Shown in pieces: positions 35,250 to 44,111 of a stretch of DNA of 64,000 nt. Source of the DNA: Gammaproteobacteria bacterium (GTDB lineage: Bacteria; Pseudomonadota; Gammaproteobacteria; Thiohalobacterales; Thiohalobacteraceae). The notes below the pieces were generated by a model. That model had not been told where the DNA came from, did not search any database, and was given only the letters and a program-made list of their open reading frames with translations. Location: the NCBI GenBank assembly GCA_018819175.1, contig JAHJQQ010000050.1, positions 62,001 through 126,000 on the forward strand, written 5' to 3'. A program made the position numbers and the translations under genes. Position 1 is the first letter of the stretch. Each line of letters begins with the position of its first letter.

Positions 35250-37664
35250 TCAGGACATATCTTTCAACAGCGATTGCGCTTCCGATTTCTGCGCGGCATC
35301 ACCTTCCTGCATGACCTCGTCGAGAATGCTGCGGGCACCCTCCGGATCACCCATTTCGATATAGGCACGCGCCAGATCCAGCTTGGTCGCGACTTCATCG
35401 GAACTCGCCAGCGTACCTTCACCGGCGTCTTCCATATCATCGCCGCTCAGATCAAAACTCAGATCCTCTTCAACCGGCATGCTGGGCGAGATCTCATCCG
35501 TCTTTGGAGCGAACGAATCCAGATCACCCATATCGAAGTCGAGGCTGTTATCGGTCTCGGCAGCGAAATCCATACCGGTATCCGGCTCAGCCGCACCGGC
35601 GCTGTCCGCGCTGAAATCCAGATCGCTGTCCGCCTTATCAGCAGCAGCGGTTCCACCAACGGCACCGTACAATGGATTGGTGGGATTGAGTTCAAGTCCC
35701 ATCTCCACGACGCGCTGCCACTCTTCGCCATCCGGGTTACCCAGGCTGGCAAGGAAACCTTCCGCCTCGCTGTCGAAACTGTTCGCATTCTTGGCCGCAA
35801 ACAGGACTTCGAGCAGTTTGAGTTTGAGATCGCTGCGCTGCGGTGCTCTGTTCAGGGCGTTGCGAATCAGTTCCTCGGCCTGCTGATAGCGGCCGTAAGC
35901 CAGGTACACATCGGCCTCAGCAACCGGGTCCGCTTCCGCATCGTTGTGAATCTGCCCCATATCACTGACGGCAAAATCGGTGAACAGAGATGAATCCGTT
36001 TGTGCGGGGTCCTTGGTCGGGGCCTCTGCAGCTGACTTCTTCGGCGTTGCTGCGGCGGCGGCAGCGGGTGCCACATAGTTCGGCGCGGCTGCTGTGACCT
36101 TGGCATGGCGTTCGGCCAGGATACTTTCCTGGAAGTCGCTGTCGTCTTCACGGCTACGACGCATACCCAACCAGGCAAGCAATGCGATCAGAATCGCACC
36201 ACCGGCAGCAGCCCATTTGAACATGGGGTTGGCCATCAGACTTTCCAGAAGCCCCGGCTCCTCGACAGGCTGAGGCATGGACTCATCTTCAACACTCTTT
36301 TCCTGGATGACCGGTGTCGGCACAGGTACTGACTCAGGTTCGGAGGCGACTTCATCCTGCATTGGCGCGTCGGTCGCAGCATCAGCGGTTTCAGGAATGA
36401 CTTCAGTTCCAGCGTCCGGAGCGGATTCCGGCATCTGCGCCGATTCGGCATCAGCCGCAGGCATTGCATCTGTTACCGGTGCGGCTGCCTCAGTATCGGG
36501 TGTGGCAGTTTCCGGCGTTACTGCCGCAGCATCCGGTGTCTCGGTTGCCGGCGTTGCCGTACCGGCCAGTTGCGCGGCCTGATTATCCTTAAGCTCAATC
36601 ATCCGGTGTAGTTGGCTAAGCTGATCTTCCAACTGCTTCAAGCGGGTATTGAGATCCTGATTTTCCTGGCGCTGGGCCTCGACAGATTCCACCGCCAGGG
36701 CGAGATCCTTGCGTAAACCCTCGACCGTCGCCTCGGACCCGGTGCTACTGGCAGCATCCGTCTCGGGTGCAACCAGTTTTAACTGGGGATCGACTGCTGC
36801 AGCGGCTGCCGTGGTATCCGGAGTTGCAGCGGCTGGCGCCGGTGCTGCCTCGGCGGCAACCGCCTTGGTTTGGGCGGTACGGCCTTCGCGCCAAAGCGCA
36901 TTCTGGCGGCGCGTTTCCGCCAGGGCTTCTTTCTGACTGATCGCGGTCATTTCCTCACGGCTCGGCACGCGTAGTACGTATCCAGCCTTGAGGTTGTTGA
37001 TGTTCTGATCATAGAAGGCGCTCGGGTTGGCCTCCAATAAACCGAGCATGGTCTGTTCCATGCTCACATCGCTGTCGGGACGGACTGCGGTGGCAACACC
37101 CCATAAGGTATCGCTGCGGGTAACGGTATATTCGCCGGTCACTGCGCCAGATGAGGTGGTCGTGGCACTGGCGCTGGGAGCCGCGGCAGACGTAGTCGCG
37201 CGCGGTGCCGGTGTGGCCGTCGGTGCTGTTGCAGCGACCGGCGCACGCATCACCGGTTTGGGCGCTGGCATCAATGCCGGCGGATCGACCAGGACGGTGT
37301 ATTCACGCAGTACCTGACCGGAACCCCAGGTCGCTTCCAGCAGGAAATCCAGATACGGTTCGCGCACCGCTTCGCGGCTGGTGATTTTGATCACCGCCGA
37401 GCCATTCGGCCGACTCACGACTTCGAAGCGCAGCTTGGTGTGAAAGAAGGCGCGTTCGACACCTGCCTTGGTGTACGCCTCGTTCGAGGCCAGCGACACG
37501 CGCAACGCAGCGAGATCGGCTGCTGTCGGTGACAGCAGTTCGACCTCTGCCAACAGGGGTTGATTGAGAACGGAATTGAGGCGGATATCGCCGAGGCCCA
37601 TTGCAAAGGTCTGGCTCGCGAACGCTCCCAACATGGCCGTCACCAAGGCCGTTTTCCTAACCAT
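35250..37664 (-). CDS. fimV: FimV-like pilus/polarity scaffold protein
   Basis: 804 residues. Signal peptide (MVRKTALVTAMLGAFASQTFA) is followed by the FimV N-terminal domain GLGDIRLNSVLNQPLLAEVEL, a LysM peptidoglycan-binding domain (EYTVTRSDTLWGVATAVRPD), a coiled coil (VESVEAQRQENQDLNTRLKQLEDQLSQLH), an acidic Ala/Pro-rich linker, one membrane helix (FKWAAAGGAILIALLAWLGM) and a C-terminal acidic region with FimV TPR motifs (LDLARAYIEMGDPEGARSILDEVM). FimV organises type IV pili, twitching and polar proteins. AGAGGAAGC precedes the ATG; an open frame 51 bases back is unsupported. Confidence 0.95.
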   Translation of the reverse strand: MVRKTALVTAMLGAFASQTFAMGLGDIRLNSVLNQPLLAEVELLSPTAADLAALRVSLASNEAYTKAGVERAFFHTKLRFEVVSRPNGSAVIKITSREAVREPYLDFLLEATWGSGQVLREYTVLVDPPALMPAPKPVMRAPVAATAPTATPAPRATTSAAAPSASATTTSSGAVTGEYTVTRSDTLWGVATAVRPDSDVSMEQTMLGLLEANPSAFYDQNINNLKAGYVLRVPSREEMTAISQKEALAETRRQNALWREGRTAQTKAVAAEAAPAPAAATPDTTAAAAAVDPQLKLVAPETDAASSTGSEATVEGLRKDLALAVESVEAQRQENQDLNTRLKQLEDQLSQLHRMIELKDNQAAQLAGTATPATETPDAAAVTPETATPDTEAAAPVTDAMPAADAESAQMPESAPDAGTEVIPETADAATDAPMQDEVASEPESVPVPTPVIQEKSVEDESMPQPVEEPGLLESLMANPMFKWAAAGGAILIALLAWLGMRRSREDDSDFQESILAERHAKVTAAAPNYVAPAAAAAATPKKSAAEAPTKDPAQTDSSLFTDFAVSDMGQIHNDAEADPVAEADVYLAYGRYQQAEELIRNALNRAPQRSDLKLKLLEVLFAAKNANSFDSEAEGFLASLGNPDGEEWQRVVEMGLELNPTNPLYGAVGGTAAADKADSDLDFSADSAGAAEPDTGMDFAAETDNSLDFDMGDLDSFAPKTDEISPSMPVEEDLSFDLSGDDMEDAGEGTLASSDEVATKLDLARAYIEMGDPEGARSILDEVMQEGDAAQKSEAQSLLKDMS

Positions 37665-37793
37665 AATGCTTCCTCTTATGACCGCAGCCAGCGTTGTGAC
37701 GCGGGCCTGATCCATCTGCCGAAGGTGAGTGAGGTATGTCCCGCAAGTAATCGTTCTTTATATTGATTTCTTAATAGCCCAGGGAACTATAGT

Positions 37794-38816
37794 CTACAAA
37801 TAGTCTTTGACCAAGATTTCGGCGATCTGAATACTGTTCAGTGCCGCACCCTTGCGCACATTATCGGCGACCACCCACAAATCTAAACCACGTGGATGGG
37901 AGATATCTTCACGTATTCTGCCGACATACACTGGGTCGTGGTTCGCACCTTCGGTCACTGCCGTGGGATAGCCACCGTCCTTGCGCTCATCCATGACCAC
38001 AACCCCCGGGGCTTTCTTAAGCAATTCACGTGCCTGATCGGCCGTGATCTTGTCGCGGGTCTCGATGTGCACCGCCTCGGAGTGGCCGAAGAACACCGGC
38101 ACGCGTACGGCGGTCGGGTTCACCTGGATACTGTCGTCGCCCATGATCTTGCGTGTCTCCCAGACCATTTTCATCTCTTCCTTGGTATAGCCGTTGTCCA
38201 TGAACACATCGATCTGCGGCAACACATTGAAGGCGATCTGCTTCGGATAGACCTTGGCCTCGATCGGTTTGGCATTGAGCAGATGGGCGGTCTGACCCGC
38301 CAGTTCCTCGATGGCCTCTTTACCGGTACCGGAGACGGCCTGATAGGTCGCCACATTGATGCGGGTGATACCGACGGCGTCATGGATCGGCTTCAGCGCT
38401 ACCAGCATCTGAATGGTCGAGCAATTGGGATTGGCGATAATGCCGCGCGTCTTATATTGAGCAACCGCATGCGGATTGACTTCGGGCACCACCAACGGGA
38501 TGTCATCGTCGTAACGAAACTGCGAGGTGTTATCGACCACCACGCAACCGGCCGCCGCCGCCTTGGGCGCGTACACCGCCGACACTGATGCACCGGGCGA
38601 GAACAAGCCAATCTGTACCTTGGAGAAATCGAACTCGGCCAGATCCTGCACCACCAGCATACGGTCCCCAAAGGCGACCCGCGAACCGGCCGAACGACTG
38701 CTGGCCACGGCATAGACTTCACCTACCGGAAACTTACGTTCCGCCAGGATTTCCAGCATGACTTCACCCACGGCACCCGTCGCACCCACCACTGCCACAT
38801 CGAACTTCTTGCTCAT
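37794..38816 (-). CDS. asd: Aspartate-semialdehyde dehydrogenase
   Basis: 340 residues. NADP site VGATGAVGEVMLEIL, catalytic Cys in IIANPNCSTIQMLVALKP and substrate residues in QIAFNVLPQIDVF and RVPVFFGHSEAVHIE. Makes aspartate semialdehyde for Lys, Met, Thr and diaminopimelate. Lies between leuB and fimV as in Pseudomonas. Confidence 0.97.
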   Translation of the reverse strand: MSKKFDVAVVGATGAVGEVMLEILAERKFPVGEVYAVASSRSAGSRVAFGDRMLVVQDLAEFDFSKVQIGLFSPGASVSAVYAPKAAAAGCVVVDNTSQFRYDDDIPLVVPEVNPHAVAQYKTRGIIANPNCSTIQMLVALKPIHDAVGITRINVATYQAVSGTGKEAIEELAGQTAHLLNAKPIEAKVYPKQIAFNVLPQIDVFMDNGYTKEEMKMVWETRKIMGDDSIQVNPTAVRVPVFFGHSEAVHIETRDKITADQARELLKKAPGVVVMDERKDGGYPTAVTEGANHDPVYVGRIREDISHPRGLDLWVVADNVRKGAALNSIQIAEILVKDYL

Positions 38817-38866
38817 GTCCGTTCAGACCTCAAATGTGAAAATCATATATATCGCGAAAAAATAGC

Positions 38867-38998
38867 TTAGCCACGGAAAACACGGAACAATACAAACTCA
38901 TTCAGCCACGAACCCCACAAACAAACAGGGGTAAAACCATTCGAATTCACTCGCGGGTTTCGTGGCCATCGATATTGTTCCGTGTTTTCCGTGGCTAA
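38867..38998. repeat. 132 bp palindrome between leuB and asd
   Basis: Perfect 26 bp inverted arms at 38867-38892 and 38973-38998 (outer sequence TTAGCCACGGAAAACACG) enclose an inner pair, CAGCCACGAACCC and GGGTTTCGTGGCC. Together they fill nearly the whole leuB-asd gap. No direct repeat is visible at the ends. Confidence 0.9.
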
Positions 38999-39007
38999 CG
39001 CCTTTGA

Positions 39008-40084
39008 TCACTGCAGCGCAGCCAGCACCGCATCGCCCATCTCGGCCGTGCCGACCTGCTTCATACCCTTGGACATAATGTCCGCCGTGCGCAGGTCCTG
39101 ATCCAACACCTTGCCGACCGCCGATTCGATGCGCGCCGCCATCGATGCCTGATCCAGGCTGTAACGCAGCATCATGGCGACGGACAGAATGGTTGCCAGC
39201 GGATTTGCCACCCCCTGACCGGCGATGTCCGGCGCGGAACCATGGATCGGTTCATACATGCCCTGACCCTTCTCGTTCAGCGAGGCCGAGGGCAGCATGC
39301 CAATGGAACCGGTCAGCATGGCCGCTTCGTCGGAGAGGATATCGCCGAACATATTAGTGGTCACCATAACGTCGAACTGCTTGGGCGCGCGCACCAATTG
39401 CATGGCGGCATTGTCGACATACATATGGCTCAATTCGATCTTGGGATATTCCTTCGCCAAGTCAATCATCACCTCGCGCCACAGCTCGGTGCATTCCAGC
39501 ACATTGGCCTTATCGATCGAACACACACGGCCGTTGCGCTTGCTGGCAATCTCGAAGGCAACCCGGCCAATGCGCCGGATCTCCGACTCGCTGTACACCA
39601 AGGTGTTGAATCCCTGGCGCTCACCGTTGTCGAGTTGACGCACACCACGCGGCTGACCGAAATAAATACCGCCGGTCAATTCGCGGACGATCATGATATC
39701 CAGACCCGCAACCACTTCCGGCTTGAGCGAGGAGGCATCGGCTAACTGTCTATACAGAATCGCCGGGCGCAGATTTGCGAATAGCCCCATGCCAGCGCGC
39801 AGACCCAGCAGTCCCTTCTCGGGACGCACAGCAATCGGCAAGGCTTCCCATTTCACGCCACCAACCGCACCCAGCAATACGGCATCGGCGGCCTTGGCCT
39901 GCTCCAGCGTGGCATCGGTGAGCGGCGCACCATGCGCATCATAAGACGCGCCACCGATCAGACCCTGCTCAAGTGCGATCTCCAGATCTTTCTCGGCCTT
40001 GAAATAATTCAGTATCTTGATGGCCTCGGCGACGATCTCCGGACCGATGCCATCGCCGGGCAACACTAGAATCTTTTTCATCAT
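39008..40084 (-). CDS. leuB: 3-isopropylmalate dehydrogenase
   Basis: 358 residues. Start MMKKILVLPGDGIGPEIVAEAI; substrate and metal sites in LRANLRPAI-type FANLRPAILY, VRELTGGIYFG, and the DILSDEAAMLTGSIGMLPSASL and PIHGSAPDIAGQGVANP stretches. NAD-dependent oxidative decarboxylation in leucine synthesis. The second Met is an alternative start. Confidence 0.98.
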   Translation of the reverse strand: MMKKILVLPGDGIGPEIVAEAIKILNYFKAEKDLEIALEQGLIGGASYDAHGAPLTDATLEQAKAADAVLLGAVGGVKWEALPIAVRPEKGLLGLRAGMGLFANLRPAILYRQLADASSLKPEVVAGLDIMIVRELTGGIYFGQPRGVRQLDNGERQGFNTLVYSESEIRRIGRVAFEIASKRNGRVCSIDKANVLECTELWREVMIDLAKEYPKIELSHMYVDNAAMQLVRAPKQFDVMVTTNMFGDILSDEAAMLTGSIGMLPSASLNEKGQGMYEPIHGSAPDIAGQGVANPLATILSVAMMLRYSLDQASMAARIESAVGKVLDQDLRTADIMSKGMKQVGTAEMGDAVLAALQ

Positions 40085-40105
40085 TCTTTCCCGAGTTAAA
40101 AATGT

Positions 40106-40206
40106 TTCGCGCCAAGACGCAAAGTCGCTAAGACAATGTTCAATTACAATAAATCGTCATTCCTGAAAATCTTATCTATCTTCGCGCCTTTGCGACTTCG
40201 CGCGAG
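40106..40206. repeat. Imperfect palindrome between leuD and leuB
   Basis: Arms at 40106-40128 (CGCGCCAAGACGCAAAGTCGC) and 40181-40206 (complement reading CGCGCGAAGTCGCAAAGGCGC) match with three differences around a 52 bp spacer. It fills the gap between the leuD stop and the leuB start. Confidence 0.8.
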
Positions 40207-40211
40207 ACCCA

Positions 40212-40850
40212 TCAATTAAACAACCAGGGCGCCTCAGCGCGACGGCGCGCCTCGTAGGCACGGATGGCCTCCGCATGTTGCAGGGTCAGGCCGATGTCGT
40301 CCAGTCCTTCGAGCAGGCAATGTTTGCGGAAGGCATCGACCTCGAAGTCCCAACTGTTACCGGCCGGTGTCGTCACCGTTTGCGCGACCAGATCAATCTT
40401 GAGCTCATAACCCTGCGTCGCCTCGACGGCCTTGAACAGCGCATCCACCTTGGCCGCGTCCAACACAATGGGCAGCACACCGTTTTTGAAGCAGTTGTTG
40501 AAGAAGATATCCGCGAAGCTCGGCGCGATCACCACGCGGAAACCGAAATCCTCCAGCGCCCACACGGCATGTTCGCGTGACGAACCGCAGCCGAAGTTCT
40601 CCCGCCCGAGTAAAATACGCGCACCCTGATAACGCGCCTGATTGAGCGCGAAATCCGGATTGAGTGGTCGCCCGCTGTTGTCCTGATCCGGTTCGCCATG
40701 ATCCAGATAGCGCCATTCATCAAACAGATTCGGCCCGAACCCGCTGCGGCGGATCGACTTCAGAAATTGCTTGGGAATGATCGCATCGGTATCGACATTC
40801 GGCCGATCGAGCGGCACCACCAGCGCCTGCAATGTTGTGAACTTTTCCAT
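40212..40850 (-). CDS. leuD: 3-isopropylmalate dehydratase small subunit
   Basis: 212 residues from MEKFTTLQALVVPLDRPNVDTDAIIPKQFLK, preceded by AGAGGT; a frame open 39 bases further back is unlikely. The swivelling aconitase domain motif FGCGSSREHAVWAL is present. Completes the LeuCD isomerase. Confidence 0.97.
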   Translation of the reverse strand: MEKFTTLQALVVPLDRPNVDTDAIIPKQFLKSIRRSGFGPNLFDEWRYLDHGEPDQDNSGRPLNPDFALNQARYQGARILLGRENFGCGSSREHAVWALEDFGFRVVIAPSFADIFFNNCFKNGVLPIVLDAAKVDALFKAVEATQGYELKIDLVAQTVTTPAGNSWDFEVDAFRKHCLLEGLDDIGLTLQHAEAIRAYEARRRAEAPWLFN

Positions 40851-40863
40851 AACAACCTCTAGT

Positions 40864-41036
40864 AACCGCCAAGACGCCAAGGGCACCAAGAAAAAAACAG
40901 GACGAACCGCAAAGGCGCAGAGGCGCTAAGAAAACCTATAAAAATATTGTTATTACATGTTTTTCCATTAAGCATTCTTTGCGCCTCTGCGCCTTTGCGG
41001 TTCAAAATTATTTTTTGGCTTTGCGTCTTGGCGGTT
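40864..41036. repeat. Double nested palindrome between leuC and leuD
   Basis: Inner arms at 40904-40930 (GAACCGCAAAGGCGCAGAGG...) and 40976-41003 are nearly complementary. Outside them AACCGCCAAGACGCC (from 40864) is mirrored by GCGTCTTGGCGGTT (41023-41036). The inner arm sequence is the same as that of the element at 43931-44049. Confidence 0.9.
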
Positions 41037-41048
41037 CTTAAAAAACTA

Positions 41049-42455
41049 TTAACCAAACTCCCGCACATCCACAAAGTGACCCGCGATCGCCGCCGCGGCC
41101 GCCATCGCCGGGCTCACCAGATGCGTACGCCCGCCCTGCCCCTGTCGGCCTTCGAAGTTGCGGTTCGAGGTCGAGGCACAACGTTCACCCGGCTCAAGGC
41201 GGTCCGCATTCATGGCCAGACACATGGAACAACCCGGTTCGCGCCATTCAAACCCGGCGGCCACAAACACCTTATCCAGGCCTTCCTGTTCGGCTTGCTG
41301 TTTGACCAGACCCGAACCCGGTACCACCAAGGCCTGTTTGATATTCGCCGCGACCTTGCCGCCCCGAATCGCGCTGGCGGCGGCGCGTAAATCCTCGATA
41401 CGTGAATTGGTGCAGGAACCGATGAACACCTTATCAACATGAATGTCGCTGATCGCGGTACCGGGCTTCAGATCCATATAGTCCAATGCCCGCTGCATGC
41501 CGTTGGCCTTGCTCTTGTCCGCTTCGGCAGCGGGATCAGGCACTCGCCCATCAACACCGACGACCATTTCCGGTGAAGTACCCCAGGTCACCTGCGGCAC
41601 CAGGTCCGCCGCATTCAGGATCAGTGTCTTGTCGAACTGGGCATCGTCATCCGAATGCAGATCAAACCAACTGGCGACAGCGAGATCCCAATTGTCGCCG
41701 GTCGGCGCATAGGGGCGACCCTGCACATATTCCACGGTCGTCTCGTCGACGCCGATGACACCCGCGCGCGCACCGGCCTCGATAGCCATATTGCAGATGC
41801 TCATGCGACCTTCCATCGACAGACTGCGGATCGCTTCACCCGCGAATTCCAGGGTATAACCGGTGCCGCCGGCGGTACCCATCTTGCCGATAATGGCCAG
41901 CACGATGTCTTTCGCAGTCACACCGGGGCGCAGCTTTCCATCAACACGCACCAGCATGTTCTTGGATTTTTTCTGGATCAGGCACTGGGTTGCCAACACA
42001 TGCTCGACTTCTGACGTGCCGATACCGAAGGCCAACGCACCGAAGGCGCCGTGGGTCGAGGTATGTGAGTCACCGCAGACCACCGTCATGCCGGGCAGGG
42101 TCGCACCCTGCTCCGGGCCGATGACATGCACGATGCCTTGGCGCAGGTCATTCATTTTGAATTCGGTGATGCCGTACTCGGCGCAGTTCTGATCGAGTGT
42201 TTCGATCTGCACGCGCGAGACGGGATCGGTAATACCTGCAGCGCGCGCCGTGGTCGGCACATTGTGATCGGGCACAGCAAGCACGGAACTGGTGCGCCAG
42301 GGTTTGCGGCCCGCCATGCGCAGTCCCTCGAATGCCTGCGGCGAGGTGACTTCATGGACCAGGTGGCGATCTATGTAAAGGAGCGAGGTTCCGCCCGCAT
42401 CGGTCTGCACCACATGGGCGTCCCAGAGTTTGTCGTAAAGCGTTTTGCCGGCCAT
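41049..42455 (-). CDS. leuC: 3-isopropylmalate dehydratase large subunit
   Basis: 468 residues. The [4Fe-4S] cysteines are in FIGSCTNSRIEDLRAAA and PGCSMCLAMN; CGDSHTSTHGAFGALAFGIGTSEVEHVLATQ is the aconitase signature. With LeuD it isomerises 2- to 3-isopropylmalate. It is divergent from a LysR regulator, the likely controller. Confidence 0.98.
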   Translation of the reverse strand: MAGKTLYDKLWDAHVVQTDAGGTSLLYIDRHLVHEVTSPQAFEGLRMAGRKPWRTSSVLAVPDHNVPTTARAAGITDPVSRVQIETLDQNCAEYGITEFKMNDLRQGIVHVIGPEQGATLPGMTVVCGDSHTSTHGAFGALAFGIGTSEVEHVLATQCLIQKKSKNMLVRVDGKLRPGVTAKDIVLAIIGKMGTAGGTGYTLEFAGEAIRSLSMEGRMSICNMAIEAGARAGVIGVDETTVEYVQGRPYAPTGDNWDLAVASWFDLHSDDDAQFDKTLILNAADLVPQVTWGTSPEMVVGVDGRVPDPAAEADKSKANGMQRALDYMDLKPGTAISDIHVDKVFIGSCTNSRIEDLRAAASAIRGGKVAANIKQALVVPGSGLVKQQAEQEGLDKVFVAAGFEWREPGCSMCLAMNADRLEPGERCASTSNRNFEGRQGQGGRTHLVSPAMAAAAAIAGHFVDVREFG

Positions 42456-42502
42456 GTTCGATCTCTCCTACTCAGGCGACCGATGGTAGGCCCTGAAATC
42501 AG

Positions 42503-42538
42503 ATAACTCAAATTCATATTTTTCATGTTATATATAAC
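42503..42538. promoter_or_regulatory. Putative LysR-type operator between leuC and its regulator
   Basis: A perfect 12 bp palindrome GTTATATATAAC (42527-42538) lies in the 114 bp divergent gap, with an additional ATAAC half (42503-42507) about two turns away. AT-rich dyads of this type are usual LysR-family binding sites. Confidence 0.5.
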
Positions 42539-42569
42539 CAATAGGAATCTGCAGGAGAACCCATAACCC

Positions 42570-43436
42570 ATGGATATCGCCAATCTGCGCGCCTTCGTCG
42601 AGGTGGCCGAGGCCGAATCGTTCTCTGTCGCCGCGGAGCAACTGCATCTGACCCAACCGGCCATCAGCAAACGCGTCGCCAGCCTGGAAACCACCTTCGG
42701 GGCCCGACTGTTCGATCGCATCGGCCGCTCGGTCAAACTCACCGAGGCCGGCCGCGCCCTGTTGCCGCGCGCGCGCCGCATCCTCGGCGAACTCGAAGAC
42801 AGCCGCCGTGCCCTGTCCAATCTCAGTGGCGACGTGTCGGGCAGCCTGCGGCTTGCCACCAGTCATCACATTGGTCTGCACCGGCTGCCGCCGTCGTTAC
42901 GCAGATTCGTGCAACGTTATCCGGCTGTCGAGCTGGATCTGCATTTCATGGATTCGGAAGCCGCCTGCCACTCTGTTGAGATCGGCGATATCGAACTGGC
43001 TGTGGTCACTTTGCCGCCGGAAGATCGACCACGCTTGGAACAAACGGCCGTGTGGGATGACCCACTGGCTGTGGTTTGTGCACCCGATCATCCGCTGACC
43101 TCACAACGGCGCGTGCAGATCAGCAGTCTCGCCAACTACCCCGCTATCTTGCCGGCCAGTTCAACCTATACCAGGCAGATCGCCGAACAGGTATTTCAGA
43201 AAGCCGGCGTGCAATTGCGCTGCTCGCTGTCGACGAATTATCTGGAGACCATCAAGATGCTGGTATCGGTGGGGCTGGGTTGGAGTCTGTTACCGCGCAC
43301 GCTGCTCGATGCACAGGTGATCGAGATACCGGTGCAGGGTTTGCAACTGGCGCGCACACTCGGTGTGGTACGGCATCGGGAGCGGACGTTATCAAATGCG
43401 GGTGAGGCGTTGATTAAATTGTTGGTGGCGGGGTAA
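42570..43436 (+). CDS. LysR-family transcriptional regulator
   Basis: 288 residues. N-terminal winged HTH: MDIANLRAFVEVAEAESFSVAAEQLHLTQPAISKRVASLE, then the co-inducer-binding domain with ELDLHFMDSEAACHSVEIGDIELAV and the VSVGLGWSLLPRTLL stretch. Gene is divergent from leuC, so it probably senses a leucine-pathway intermediate and controls leuCDB. That link is inferred from position only. Confidence 0.9.
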   Translation: MDIANLRAFVEVAEAESFSVAAEQLHLTQPAISKRVASLETTFGARLFDRIGRSVKLTEAGRALLPRARRILGELEDSRRALSNLSGDVSGSLRLATSHHIGLHRLPPSLRRFVQRYPAVELDLHFMDSEAACHSVEIGDIELAVVTLPPEDRPRLEQTAVWDDPLAVVCAPDHPLTSQRRVQISSLANYPAILPASSTYTRQIAEQVFQKAGVQLRCSLSTNYLETIKMLVSVGLGWSLLPRTLLDAQVIEIPVQGLQLARTLGVVRHRERTLSNAGEALIKLLVAG

Positions 43437-43493
43437 CGTCCTTGCTGGGGAAGTTGCGGTCTGTCAATGGTTTTTAATTGAGGAGTGGAGGCA

Positions 43494-43850
43494 ATGCCGG
43501 ATTGGGTTAAAGCAACCGCTATTTACGGAGTGGTCTTCTCGGCAGGCCTCGTCTGGCTTCTGCCCATCCATGAAATTTATGCTCAGGTCTGGTCCGGCCT
43601 AGTTGTAACCGCAGCAATGATTTTCTTCGGTTCACTCGCTTACGCGATGCTTGGTTCCGGTGGAATATTCGTAGTAGCCATATTTTGCGTAATTAGCGTG
43701 ATTGTAATAAAAGTATTTGAGGGCGCCGGCTGGTGGTTTGTCGCGCTTTTGGCCATCGTTGTCTACTTCTATAAAGAATATCTAAAACTCAATACTCAGC
43801 CTCCATCTGAAAAGAGCGTTGCCTCGCAGTCAGATGATGACTCCGCATAA
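43494..43850 (+). CDS. Small membrane protein of unknown function
   Basis: 118 residues with three to four hydrophobic segments: TAIYGVVFSAGLVWLLPI, VWSGLVVTAAMIFFGSLAYAML, GIFVVAIFCVISVIVIKVF and GWWFVALLAIVVYFY, and a short charged C-terminal tail. The ATG has AGGAG 8 bases upstream; a GTG nine bases earlier is less well spaced. Base and codon use is more AT-rich than neighbours, which might mean recent acquisition. Family not recognised. Confidence 0.6.
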   Translation: MPDWVKATAIYGVVFSAGLVWLLPIHEIYAQVWSGLVVTAAMIFFGSLAYAMLGSGGIFVVAIFCVISVIVIKVFEGAGWWFVALLAIVVYFYKEYLKLNTQPPSEKSVASQSDDDSA

Positions 43851-43930
43851 ATGACATCCGAAAAGGGAGCAGTACCGACCCTATTTATCGGTAAATAATC
43901 CAGCCATAAATAGCAAAGAAAACTATTAAC

Positions 43931-44049
43931 GAACCGCAAAGGCGCAGAGGCGCAAAGAAGGGATTGTTGAAAGCTCATAATCCGATGGGGTTTTCCATCG
44001 TCATTTCTTTGCGTCTCTGCGCCTTTGCGCCTTTGCGCCTTTGCGGTTC
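43931..44049. repeat. Palindrome with expanded right arm
   Basis: Left arm at 43931-43959 (GAACCGCAAAGGCGCAGAGG...) is mirrored at 44005-44049. The right arm contains three tandem CCTTTGCG units where the left has one. GATGG and CCATC form a small central hairpin. It lies between the 43494 gene and the MFS transporter (convergent). Confidence 0.9.
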
Positions 44050-44111
44050 AAAAATGGGCCGATTAGGAACAAGCCACAGTCTCCTGGCCTACCCACCAAC
44101 ACGTCGCCTAA

